From an uncultured Fretibacterium sp. (lineage in GTDB: Bacteria > Synergistota > Synergistia > Synergistales > Aminobacteriaceae): a stretch of DNA of 9,804 nt. The notes beneath the pieces are model-generated. The model was given only the letters and a program-made list of their open reading frames with translations, was not told the origin of the DNA and ran no database searches. The DNA is taken from contig NZ_CALIAA010000260.1 in the NCBI RefSeq assembly GCF_938040765.1, positions 1 through 9,804 of the forward strand, given 5' to 3'. The translations under genes were made by a program, and so were the position numbers. This document shows positions 1 to 5,787 of this stretch, piece after piece; positions within the stretch are counted from its first letter, which is position 1, and every line of letters begins with the position of its first letter.

Positions 1-131
1 CCACATATCTGTAAAAAATCCCTCCCCTAAACCAAAAAACAATGCATTTTTTTTGTTTGTTTTTGTTTTCGTTTTTTTAATAATGTCCTATAATGTATCT
101 TATGTTACAAAAAATTGAGGAGACCCAGAAC
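1..131. other. AT-rich intergenic region downstream of the chemoreceptor gene
   Basis: This stretch is strikingly AT-rich compared with the GC-rich genes next to it. It carries long T runs on the plus strand at about 48-79 (A runs on the minus strand), broken by single G or C bases. I see no convincing gene in it. The minus-strand A tracts could act as an UP-like or bent element for a gene further left, outside the window. A minus-strand purine run at 21-28, with an ATG at 6-4, could be the ribosome site and start of that gene, but the spacing (14 bases) is long and only two codons are visible. A TATAAT sits on the plus strand at 89-94 without a good -35. Confidence 0.5.
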
Positions 132-977
132 TCACAGCCGTATCTTTTTCAGGTTCTGCTGCGCCTGGACAATGGCGGAGATCGTTGAGGCCATGGCTCC
201 GACCTTGCTCGATGTCTCGTGCATGGTCTCGATGGCTCCCTCCATCTCGGCCGATGTCCGGTTCAGTTTCTCTCCGGCGTCCTGAATCATCGACTCCATG
301 GATTCCATCGTCGTCCTGTTGTTGGTGAGGCAGTCCGAGAAGGAGGATAACGTCCGCTGAATGGTCTCGAACAGCTCGTTGATGCTGCGCATATTCTCCA
401 TCGTTCCCTGGACGGCCCCGGATATCTCGCCGACCTTGGCGTCGATGGACTCCGACGCCGTCCTGGTCTCCGCGGCCAGCTCCTGAACGTTGTGGGCCAC
501 GACCGCAAATCCCCTGCCGTGCTCCCCTGCCCGGGCCGCTTCGATGGAGGCGTTGAGAGCCAGAAGGTGCGTCTGCCTCGCGATGCGCTGAATGTTGTGG
601 GAGATCTTGCCGATCTCGAGGAACAGTTCCAGGGTCTTGATGGTCGCGTTCAGCGTGTTGGAGACGGTCTCGCTCATGCCCTCCAGGCTTGTACCCGATT
701 TAGCCATCTCGGCCATCAGGTTTGCATTGATCGTGTTGATGGCCTCGACGCCCTGTTTCGCATCCCGGCTCCCGGACGCGAAGTCCTCCCTCAAAACCTG
801 TAAAACGTCATAGAGGTGGGTAAACCGGTTGGAGGTGTCCCGAACCCGATCCTCCACCTTGAGGACCCGGGAGACGAGCACCTCATCCAGCTGGGACATG
901 AAGGAGTCCATCTGGACGCCCGCGAAATACGCCCCCGAGAGAGTGTGTATCAACCCCAGGCTTTTTTGCTCCGTCAT
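132..977 (-). CDS. Cytoplasmic methyl-accepting chemotaxis-type receptor (signalling domain only)
   Basis: This 281-residue protein is almost entirely an MCP signalling domain, which controls the CheA kinase through CheW. The conserved hairpin tip is plain at residues 132-172 (IARQTHLLALNAS, then IEAARAGE and GRGFAVVA), flanked by long heptad-patterned helices at about 40-130 and 170-270. There is no signal peptide, membrane segment, HAMP, PAS or globin domain. The first 40 residues are the only part outside the coiled coil and could dock a partner. The C-terminus lacks the NWETF-type pentapeptide that recruits CheR/CheB in some receptors. The ATG start has a good AGGAG site 7-8 bases upstream. 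The gene begins 18 bases after the di-iron MBL gene, so the two are probably co-transcribed and the MBL protein may be its sensor. Membership of the MCP family is certain; the ligand is inferred. Confidence 0.93.
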   Translation of the reverse strand: MTEQKSLGLIHTLSGAYFAGVQMDSFMSQLDEVLVSRVLKVEDRVRDTSNRFTHLYDVLQVLREDFASGSRDAKQGVEAINTINANLMAEMAKSGTSLEGMSETVSNTLNATIKTLELFLEIGKISHNIQRIARQTHLLALNASIEAARAGEHGRGFAVVAHNVQELAAETRTASESIDAKVGEISGAVQGTMENMRSINELFETIQRTLSSFSDCLTNNRTTMESMESMIQDAGEKLNRTSAEMEGAIETMHETSSKVGAMASTISAIVQAQQNLKKIRL

Positions 978-995
978 GAAGGGTCTCCTTTCGCC

Positions 996-1769
996 TCAGC
1001 GTCCGCAAATCCGGTCGAGGATATCCGTCCCGCACCGAAGCCCCTCGAACCAGGAGAGGAACTTTCCGACGTTCTCCCGGCCCTGGATTACGGCTCCGTG
1101 CTGGGGGGCGATCGTCTCGACGTCCAGGGCGGACACGCGGTGCACCCAGTTGCGGCACGCTGCGTTGGAGGCCATATAGCGCTTGTGAAACCCCTCCATG
1201 AGCGGCAGATGGGCCTCGAAGTCCGTCACGATGGGATAGCGCTTGCCTTCGGGAAAGAGCGCCGCGCCGATATCCCCCGTGAAGAGGATCTTGGAGCGCG
1301 AGTCGTAAAGCGAAAAGCACCCTGTGGAATGGAGGAAATGCGAGGGGACCATCACCAGCCGCGCCCCTCCCGACAGGGTCAGGGACTTTCCTCCATCGGG
1401 AATGGAGACGATGCGACGCCCGTCGTAAATCCCGAAGTGCGGGAGAAAGCGCACCCACAGCTCCGAGATGTGCACCATGGCCCTCTCCGCCATGGAGAGC
1501 CACAGGGTGATGCCCGAGGATACGTCGGGATCCTGATGGGAATAAAAGATATGGCTGATGGCCTTCAGGTCCACGAGCTCGGCGACGTTTGCCAGAACCC
1601 GGGGGAATACATGGGCCCCACCCGGGTCGAGAAGCACGATTTCCCTTCCGGAGGTTATGACGTACTGGTTGGTCTGGACGGCCATGCCGTCCTCCTTCTC
1701 CTCCCACCCCAGCATGATGAAGCGGTGATCCTTTTGCTCGAAAAGAGGAAACGACTCCAGCTGCTGCAT
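996..1769 (-). CDS. Oxygen-binding di-iron protein, MBL fold (ODP type)
   Basis: This 257-residue single-domain protein has the metallo-beta-lactamase fold of flavo-diiron proteins but lacks the flavodoxin or rubredoxin domain needed for their reductase turnover. The metal-site elements are visible in order: H78-Q-D80-P-D82, H144 (PSHFLH), D166 (FTGDIG) and H224 (PQHG). Against the usual H-x-E-x-D-H motif, Glu is replaced by Asp (D80) and the second His by Val (V83). In Treponema denticola a protein of this kind binds Fe(II) and O2 and signals to a soluble chemoreceptor; the same pairing here supports a sensor role rather than hydrolysis. The frame stays open further upstream into the preceding gene, but the ATG at 1769 is chosen because a GGAGG at 1783-1779 lies 9 bases away and the protein family begins there. 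A general MBL hydrolase is the alternative. Confidence 0.88.
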   Translation of the reverse strand: MQQLESFPLFEQKDHRFIMLGWEEKEDGMAVQTNQYVITSGREIVLLDPGGAHVFPRVLANVAELVDLKAISHIFYSHQDPDVSSGITLWLSMAERAMVHISELWVRFLPHFGIYDGRRIVSIPDGGKSLTLSGGARLVMVPSHFLHSTGCFSLYDSRSKILFTGDIGAALFPEGKRYPIVTDFEAHLPLMEGFHKRYMASNAACRNWVHRVSALDVETIAPQHGAVIQGRENVGKFLSWFEGLRCGTDILDRICGR

Positions 1770-1778
1770 TTCAATCTG

Positions 1779-1783
1779 CCTCC
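1779..1783 (-). promoter_or_regulatory. Ribosome binding site deciding the ODP start
   Basis: GGAGG on the minus strand, 9 bases before the ATG at 1769-1767. The frame is open for another 85 codons upstream, but those overlap the end of the flavoprotein gene and encode an Arg/Ser-rich shadow, so this site fixes the true start. Confidence 0.75.
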
Positions 1784-1839
1784 ATCCTGCGCATGGCCGT
1801 CCTCGACACGGCCTTCCTTCGCCTCCGCACGGGACCCCG

Positions 1840-2922
1840 TCACTCCGGGAAGAGCTCGGAGATGACCTCCGAGACCTTCTCGATCTTTTTGACCTTGCTG
1901 ACGTTGCTGCCGCAGAAAAAAAGCCCCTCCTCCCAGTTCCCCTTGAACGCCTCGACCAAGGCCGCGGCAATGCAGAAGGTCTCGCGGGTCTTGCGGTAGC
2001 GGCAATGGGTGAGACAGTTGGCAAAACAGGGGCTGCTGGTCACGTTCCCCTCCAGGTACCGGGCGACGAAGGGATTGCGGATGGCCCGTCCGGGAAGTCC
2101 CGCGGGGCTGTGGATCAGAACGACGTCATCCTCCGTCGCGTCGATGTAGGCCTGCTTGAAGCGGTCCGAGGCATCCCCTTCCTCGGTACAGGCGAATCGG
2201 GTGCCCATTTGAACGCCCCTGGCGCCGAGCTCGAAGGCCCTCAGGACGTCGGAGCGGTCCCAGATCCCCCCGGCCGCGATGACGGGGATGTCGGCCTGCA
2301 TCTCCTCGGAGACGAAACGGACCACGCCGGGGACGGCCGTGGCCAGGGAGAGGGCGGGGTCGTAGACCTGCTCCATGGTCATGGCGCCCAAATGCCCTCC
2401 GGCGGTCGCGGGCTCCTCGACCACGAAGGCGTCGGGCCGGCGTCCGTACTGCTTCTCCCAGCGTCTGGTGATCAGGCTGGCAGCCTTGGCGGAGCTGACG
2501 ATGGGGACCAGGGCCACATCCGGAAAGTCCTTCGTGTACTCGGGAAGCCGGAGGGGCAGTCCGGCGCCGGATATGATGATGTCCGCCCCGCCCTCCGCGG
2601 ACGCGCGCACCTGGGTGTCATAGTCGGTCAGCGCCACCATGCAGTTGACGGCCAGCACCCCGCCCTCCCCCGCGATGGCGCGGGCCTGGGCCAGCACCTC
2701 CTTGATGACGATGGCGTTGGCCTCGAAATAATTGTGTTTCTTTATGCTGAAATGAGGCGAGTCGTGGCAGAGTCCCACGCTCGCAATCGTCCCTATGGCA
2801 CCGCACCGGGACACGTGGCCTGCAAGGTTGGCTCCCGAGATACCTACGCCCATACCCCCCTGAATCAGGGGATATCGCGCCTGATGTTTCCCTATCTTTA
2901 GAATCGGTGCTCCCGCGCTCAC
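1840..2922 (-). CDS. Nitronate monooxygenase / 2-nitropropane dioxygenase-family FMN flavoprotein
   Basis: This 360-residue TIM-barrel flavoenzyme belongs to the nitronate monooxygenase family, which also includes enoyl-ACP reductase FabK. The N-terminal FMN loop QGGMGVGISG is at 21-30. The signature EEPATAGGHLGA (169-180) carries the likely catalytic His177, and the phosphate-binding motifs AAGGI (216-220) and GVQMGTRF (236-243) follow. A tail of about 60 residues adds a cysteine pattern: C299, C303, C307, C317 and C337. The start is GTG at 2922, backed by TAAGGAG 11 bases upstream. It is the first gene after a promoter at about 2980, and the ODP gene starts 70 bases downstream, so it probably leads an nmo-odp-mcp transcript. 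The substrate is unknown: nitronates, a FabK-like reaction, or electron transfer are all possible. The family assignment is firm and the specific activity is not. Confidence 0.9.
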   Translation of the reverse strand: MSAGAPILKIGKHQARYPLIQGGMGVGISGANLAGHVSRCGAIGTIASVGLCHDSPHFSIKKHNYFEANAIVIKEVLAQARAIAGEGGVLAVNCMVALTDYDTQVRASAEGGADIIISGAGLPLRLPEYTKDFPDVALVPIVSSAKAASLITRRWEKQYGRRPDAFVVEEPATAGGHLGAMTMEQVYDPALSLATAVPGVVRFVSEEMQADIPVIAAGGIWDRSDVLRAFELGARGVQMGTRFACTEEGDASDRFKQAYIDATEDDVVLIHSPAGLPGRAIRNPFVARYLEGNVTSSPCFANCLTHCRYRKTRETFCIAAALVEAFKGNWEEGLFFCGSNVSKVKKIEKVSEVISELFPE

Positions 2923-2933
2923 CTTTCAAACCA

Positions 2934-2940
2934 CTCCTTA
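2934..2940 (-). promoter_or_regulatory. Ribosome binding site for the GTG start of the flavoprotein gene
   Basis: TAAGGAG on the minus strand, 11 bases before the GTG at 2922-2920. It supports a non-ATG start; no in-frame ATG nearby would keep the conserved N-terminal strand and FMN loop. Confidence 0.65.
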
Positions 2941-2977
2941 ATCGTATCGGTCCCTCGAGAACGAGACAAGAGAACTT

Positions 2978-2986
2978 AGTATAGCA
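2978..2986 (-). promoter_or_regulatory. Extended -10 promoter for the flavoprotein-ODP-receptor operon
   Basis: The minus strand reads TGCTATACT, an extended -10 element (TGn followed by TATACT, five of six matches to TATAAT). No good -35 is seen 16-18 bases upstream, which is common for extended -10 promoters. Transcription would begin near 2971, giving a leader of about 50 bases that contains the Shine-Dalgarno site at 2940-2934. It lies in the only AT-richer part of the 128-base gap after nrdJ. Prediction from sequence alone. Confidence 0.55.
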
Positions 2987-3003
2987 TGAATCATCGTTCA
3001 TGC
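2984..3003. promoter_or_regulatory. Operator-like inverted repeat overlapping the promoter
   Basis: GCATGAA and TTCATGC form a perfect 7-base inverted repeat separated by six bases. The right arm (minus-strand sense) supplies the TG of the extended -10, and the rest covers the -15 to -35 zone, where a bound dimer would block polymerase. It is not followed by a T run, so it is unlikely to be the nrdJ terminator. It does not match a Fur, PerR, FNR or NrdR box that I can recall. It loosely resembles a Rex half-site (TGAA/TTCA) but with the wrong spacing. Confidence 0.45.
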
Positions 3004-3050
3004 CCTCCGGGGTCACCCTCCCCTCCTGCTTCCGCTTTCTGCGGCGGCCC

Positions 3051-5636
3051 CTATTTGCAGGGGCTGTATCCGCAGCTGAAACAGTAGGCGCAGCCCGATA
3101 TCATCTCCATGGGGGAATCGCACTCCGGACAGATGGCGCCGCCCTCGCGCGGTCCGCCGCGGGACGTCTCGCCCCTCTCGACGAGCTTCTCCAGCAACAG
3201 CGCTATGGCGTCCGGAATGGAGCGCGCCACGCGCTGGTCGTCGAATTCGAACATCCAATATTCCTTCCCTGAAAGGCCCTTCAGGGTATCGATGAAGTCC
3301 TCCAGCTTGCTTCCGGAGCGAAGGCCGATGGAGATGACCCGGGAGAGGGCCTCCGTCATGGCCTTGAGCTCGGATCCGCTCTTGCCGACGTTGATGAAGA
3401 TCTCGAAGGGATCGCTGCCGTCAAAATTCAGGGTAATGTAGATGCTGCCCCATGGAGTGCTCTCCTTGATGGTCTTGCCGAACACGACCAGGCCGGGGCG
3501 CGCCTTGACGCTTCGGCTGGCGAGAGCCTTCTCCTGGTCGTCCCCCTTCTTGATCTCGATGGGCTGATAGGAGCGCGACCCGTCGCGGTAGATGGTTATC
3601 CCCTTGCATCCCAGGGCATAGCAGGACTCGTAGACGCGCCGGACGTCCTCCACCGCGGCGGAGTTCGGAAGGTTGACCGTCTTGCTGATGCCGCTGTCCA
3701 CGATGCGGGCAAAGATCCCCGTGACGCCGACGTGCTGGGCCGTCGATATGTCGTAGGCCGTCACGAAACTTCTGTCCGACAGCTTTCCCGTCGTGCGATA
3801 CTCCTCGCGCTGCTCCTCGGAGAGCAGCTTGTGCCAAAATTCCCTCTGCTCGGTCCCCGACCCGTCGACCTTCGCGATATGACGGTTCCAGGACCAGGCG
3901 AAGTTGGGTTCGATGCCCGAGCTCGCATCGAGGATCATGGAGATCGAACCGGTCGGCGCAATCGAAAGACGCCGGCTGTTGCGGAGCCGCCCGTTCACGA
4001 GGCCCTTGAGGATGGCCTTGATCTCCTCGAAATCCAGCCCTGACAGAGGGTTGTCGAGCTCCGACAGGGTGTTGACCAGGGTCAGAGGGACGAGCTCCGA
4101 TCTTTTCATGTGCGACAGAAGCTGGCCGCATTCCTCCCTGGAGAGGCGCGCGAACCAGGAGTCGCTGAAGAGGGTCCCCTCGCTGAACAGCCCCTCGCCT
4201 CCCTCGACCTCGCTTTTGAACGCCGCAAAGAGGTCGCGGACCAGGGGATGCTCCGGAAAGGGCTCCTTACCGGCCTCGGACACGATCTGCGCCGTAGCGG
4301 ACAGGGCGGACGCCGCCAGAGCGCAGCCGAGATCCCTGCAGTACAGCTCGAACTCCGGGCTGCCGTAGACGATCCCCTGAAGGATCGAGGCGTCGGCCAG
4401 GCCCATGATCCCCAGCCCCACGGGCCGTATCCTGCGGGTCCTCTCCCCTATCTTCGGGAGCGGGTAGCTGCACGCGTCGATGACGAGGTCCAGGTAGTAC
4501 ATCGAGCGGAAGACCTGATCCCGAAAACCGCTCCAGTCGAACTCCCCGTCCTTCGCGAAGACCTCGACGTTGATCGATCCGAGGTTGCAGCTGGTGTAGT
4601 TGGGCAGAGGCTGCTCGCCGCAGGGGTTCGTGGATTCGATGTCCCAATCGGGGTCCATCTTCAGAAGGTTGTCCTGACGGGCCCTGTCGATGAAGAATAT
4701 CCCGGGGTCCCCGCGCTTCCAGGCGCTCTCGGAGATATGATCCATGAGCTCGCGCGCGCTCACCGTCCTGACGCGTCCGTCCGCCCGGGAGTGGAGGTCG
4801 AAGGCCCCGTCCCGCGCCGCCTCCTTCATCAGCTTGTCCGATACTGCGACGGAGACGTTGAAGTACGAGAGCTTCCCGTCCTCGGTCTTGCAGTCCACAA
4901 AACGGTAGATGTCCGGATGATCGTCGAAGAGCATGCCCATGAGCGCGGCACGGCGTTTTCCGCCCTGCACGACGACGGCCCCCATGGTGTTCCAGGTCTC
5001 CATGAAGGAGACGGGGCCCGACGCCTTGCCGCCCGTCCCCCCGCCGATCTCGGAGCCGAACTCCCTGAGATGTCCGAAGTTGCCGCCGACCCCGCCCCCG
5101 AACTTGCTGATGACGCTGGCGTCCCTGACCGACTCGAAGATCCCCTCGATGCTGTCGGGAACGTTGATGACAAAACAGGCGAAAAGCTGCTGATTCTTGG
5201 TGCGCGCGGAGTGGATGCGGACGTAATCCTCGAAGGACATCGCGTCCACCCTCTTGTAGAGAAGCTCGGCAAATTCGGGCTGGACCGTCAGTCCGGCGGC
5301 CGAGCTGAAAAGGCAGGGCGAATTGAAGAGGAAGCGACGGTTCAGGATGTCGCTCGCGATATTCTTCTCCAGAGCCTGAAGCCAGTCCAGGGAGCCCGGC
5401 GACTCGGGATCGAGGTAGAGGGTCTCGGCGGAAGCGATGGTTCGGGCTATGCGCCGGGTGAACTCCTCGAAGCTCCCCTCCTTTCTGAGCCCGCCCACGG
5501 AGGCGTCCCAGCGCTGTACAAAATAGCGCTGCCCCAGGAGCCACATCGCGTTTTCCGACAGGCGGGGCACGGACGGCGTCTCCAGATATTCCGAAACGAT
5601 ATGCATGTCAAAACGGTCTTTTAGCGAACGCTCCAA
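3051..5636 (-). CDS. nrdJ: Adenosylcobalamin-dependent (class II) ribonucleotide reductase
   Basis: This 861-residue enzyme makes deoxyribonucleotides from ribonucleotides with a B12-derived radical, independent of oxygen. Key residues match the class II enzyme: redox Cys154 (LFACFV) and Cys350 (TSCNLGSIN), the radical Cys339 with Asn337 and Glu341 in NPCGE, and the phosphate loop APTGSIS at 560-566. Glycine-rich FGGGVGGNFG is at 179-188. A TSCPD domain spans about 719-820, and the tail holds a zinc ribbon with C836/C839 and C852/C855, plus C849 and C860, which in this family re-reduces the active site. No N-terminal ATP cone is present. The start is TTG at 5636, chosen for AAAGGAG 9 bases upstream; the next ATG is ten codons later. 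No B12 riboswitch or NrdR boxes were found in the short leader. Identification is secure. Confidence 0.97.
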   Translation of the reverse strand: MERSLKDRFDMHIVSEYLETPSVPRLSENAMWLLGQRYFVQRWDASVGGLRKEGSFEEFTRRIARTIASAETLYLDPESPGSLDWLQALEKNIASDILNRRFLFNSPCLFSSAAGLTVQPEFAELLYKRVDAMSFEDYVRIHSARTKNQQLFACFVINVPDSIEGIFESVRDASVISKFGGGVGGNFGHLREFGSEIGGGTGGKASGPVSFMETWNTMGAVVVQGGKRRAALMGMLFDDHPDIYRFVDCKTEDGKLSYFNVSVAVSDKLMKEAARDGAFDLHSRADGRVRTVSARELMDHISESAWKRGDPGIFFIDRARQDNLLKMDPDWDIESTNPCGEQPLPNYTSCNLGSINVEVFAKDGEFDWSGFRDQVFRSMYYLDLVIDACSYPLPKIGERTRRIRPVGLGIMGLADASILQGIVYGSPEFELYCRDLGCALAASALSATAQIVSEAGKEPFPEHPLVRDLFAAFKSEVEGGEGLFSEGTLFSDSWFARLSREECGQLLSHMKRSELVPLTLVNTLSELDNPLSGLDFEEIKAILKGLVNGRLRNSRRLSIAPTGSISMILDASSGIEPNFAWSWNRHIAKVDGSGTEQREFWHKLLSEEQREEYRTTGKLSDRSFVTAYDISTAQHVGVTGIFARIVDSGISKTVNLPNSAAVEDVRRVYESCYALGCKGITIYRDGSRSYQPIEIKKGDDQEKALASRSVKARPGLVVFGKTIKESTPWGSIYITLNFDGSDPFEIFINVGKSGSELKAMTEALSRVISIGLRSGSKLEDFIDTLKGLSGKEYWMFEFDDQRVARSIPDAIALLLEKLVERGETSRGGPREGGAICPECDSPMEMISGCAYCFSCGYSPCK

Positions 5637-5645
5637 AACTCAACT

Positions 5646-5652
5646 CTCCTTT
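5646..5652 (-). promoter_or_regulatory. Ribosome binding site fixing the TTG start of nrdJ
   Basis: AAAGGAG on the minus strand, 9 bases before TTG at 5636-5634. The internal ATG at 5606 has no comparable site, so the TTG start is preferred. Confidence 0.75.
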
Positions 5653-5657
5653 GGCAG

Positions 5658-5680
5658 GCCCCTTCCGTTCAGGAAGGGGC
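5658..5680 (-). promoter_or_regulatory. Leader hairpin immediately upstream of the nrdJ ribosome site
   Basis: GCCCCTTCC and GGAAGGGGC form a perfect 9-bp stem with a 5-base loop, ending six bases before the Shine-Dalgarno site. It has no T tail, so it is not a terminator. It could protect the 5' end of a processed transcript or tune translation. A neighbouring minus-strand CCTTCC at 5695-5690 could compete for the same GGAAGG arm, leaving room for two alternative folds. The structure is seen; the role is inferred. Confidence 0.5.
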
Positions 5681-5701
5681 GACCCCCGGGGAAGGATCAG
5701 A

Positions 5702-5729
5702 CAAAAGCCCCGATCTTCGGATCGGGGCT
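5702..5729 (-). terminator. Intrinsic terminator after the secreted-protein gene
   Basis: On the minus strand, AGCCCCGATC, loop CGAA, GATCGGGGCT form a perfect 10-bp stem with a tetraloop, followed at once by TTTT. It lies about 60 bases after the stop codon at 5788 and has the standard form of a rho-independent terminator. It separates the secreted-protein gene from nrdJ, although some read-through may be needed to express nrdJ, which shows no clear promoter. Confidence 0.88.
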
Positions 5730-5787
5730 GAATCGATGAGCGTGATTCCCGAGTTCTATGCTTTCTTGAGGTTCTTCCGGAAAAGGG

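Noticed and set aside
105..134. Intrinsic terminator after the receptor gene
   Set aside because: There is a T6 run on the minus strand at 114-109, but the preceding sequence forms only a 4-bp stem with a long loop.
1795..1813. 6-bp hairpin between the flavoprotein and ODP genes
   Set aside because: GGCCGT/ACGGCC is short with a 7-base loop and no T tail; it may be chance in GC-rich sequence.
816..1865. Plus-strand open frame opposite the receptor and ODP genes
   Set aside because: Antisense shadow; composition and lack of motifs argue against a real gene.
996..2024. Longer di-iron protein starting upstream at 2024
   Set aside because: The extra 85 codons overlap the flavoprotein gene and encode an Arg/Ser-rich shadow; the ATG at 1769 has a proper ribosome site.
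2005..2901. Plus-strand open frame opposite the flavoprotein gene
   Set aside because: Antisense shadow of a conserved flavoenzyme with no ribosome site.
1840..2922. FabK enoyl-ACP reductase as the name for the flavoprotein
   Set aside because: It shares the fold, but the longer cysteine-rich tail and the AGGHLG signature fit the broader nitronate monooxygenase family, and there are no fatty acid synthesis genes nearby.
4110..5624. Long plus-strand open frame opposite nrdJ
   Set aside because: It is a GC-rich antisense shadow of a fully conserved enzyme; no ribosome site or recognisable protein sequence.
5637..5787. Cobalamin riboswitch or NrdR boxes before nrdJ
   Set aside because: The gap is short, no B12-box-like sequence or paired NrdR-type repeats are visible, and the space is taken by a terminator and a simple hairpin.
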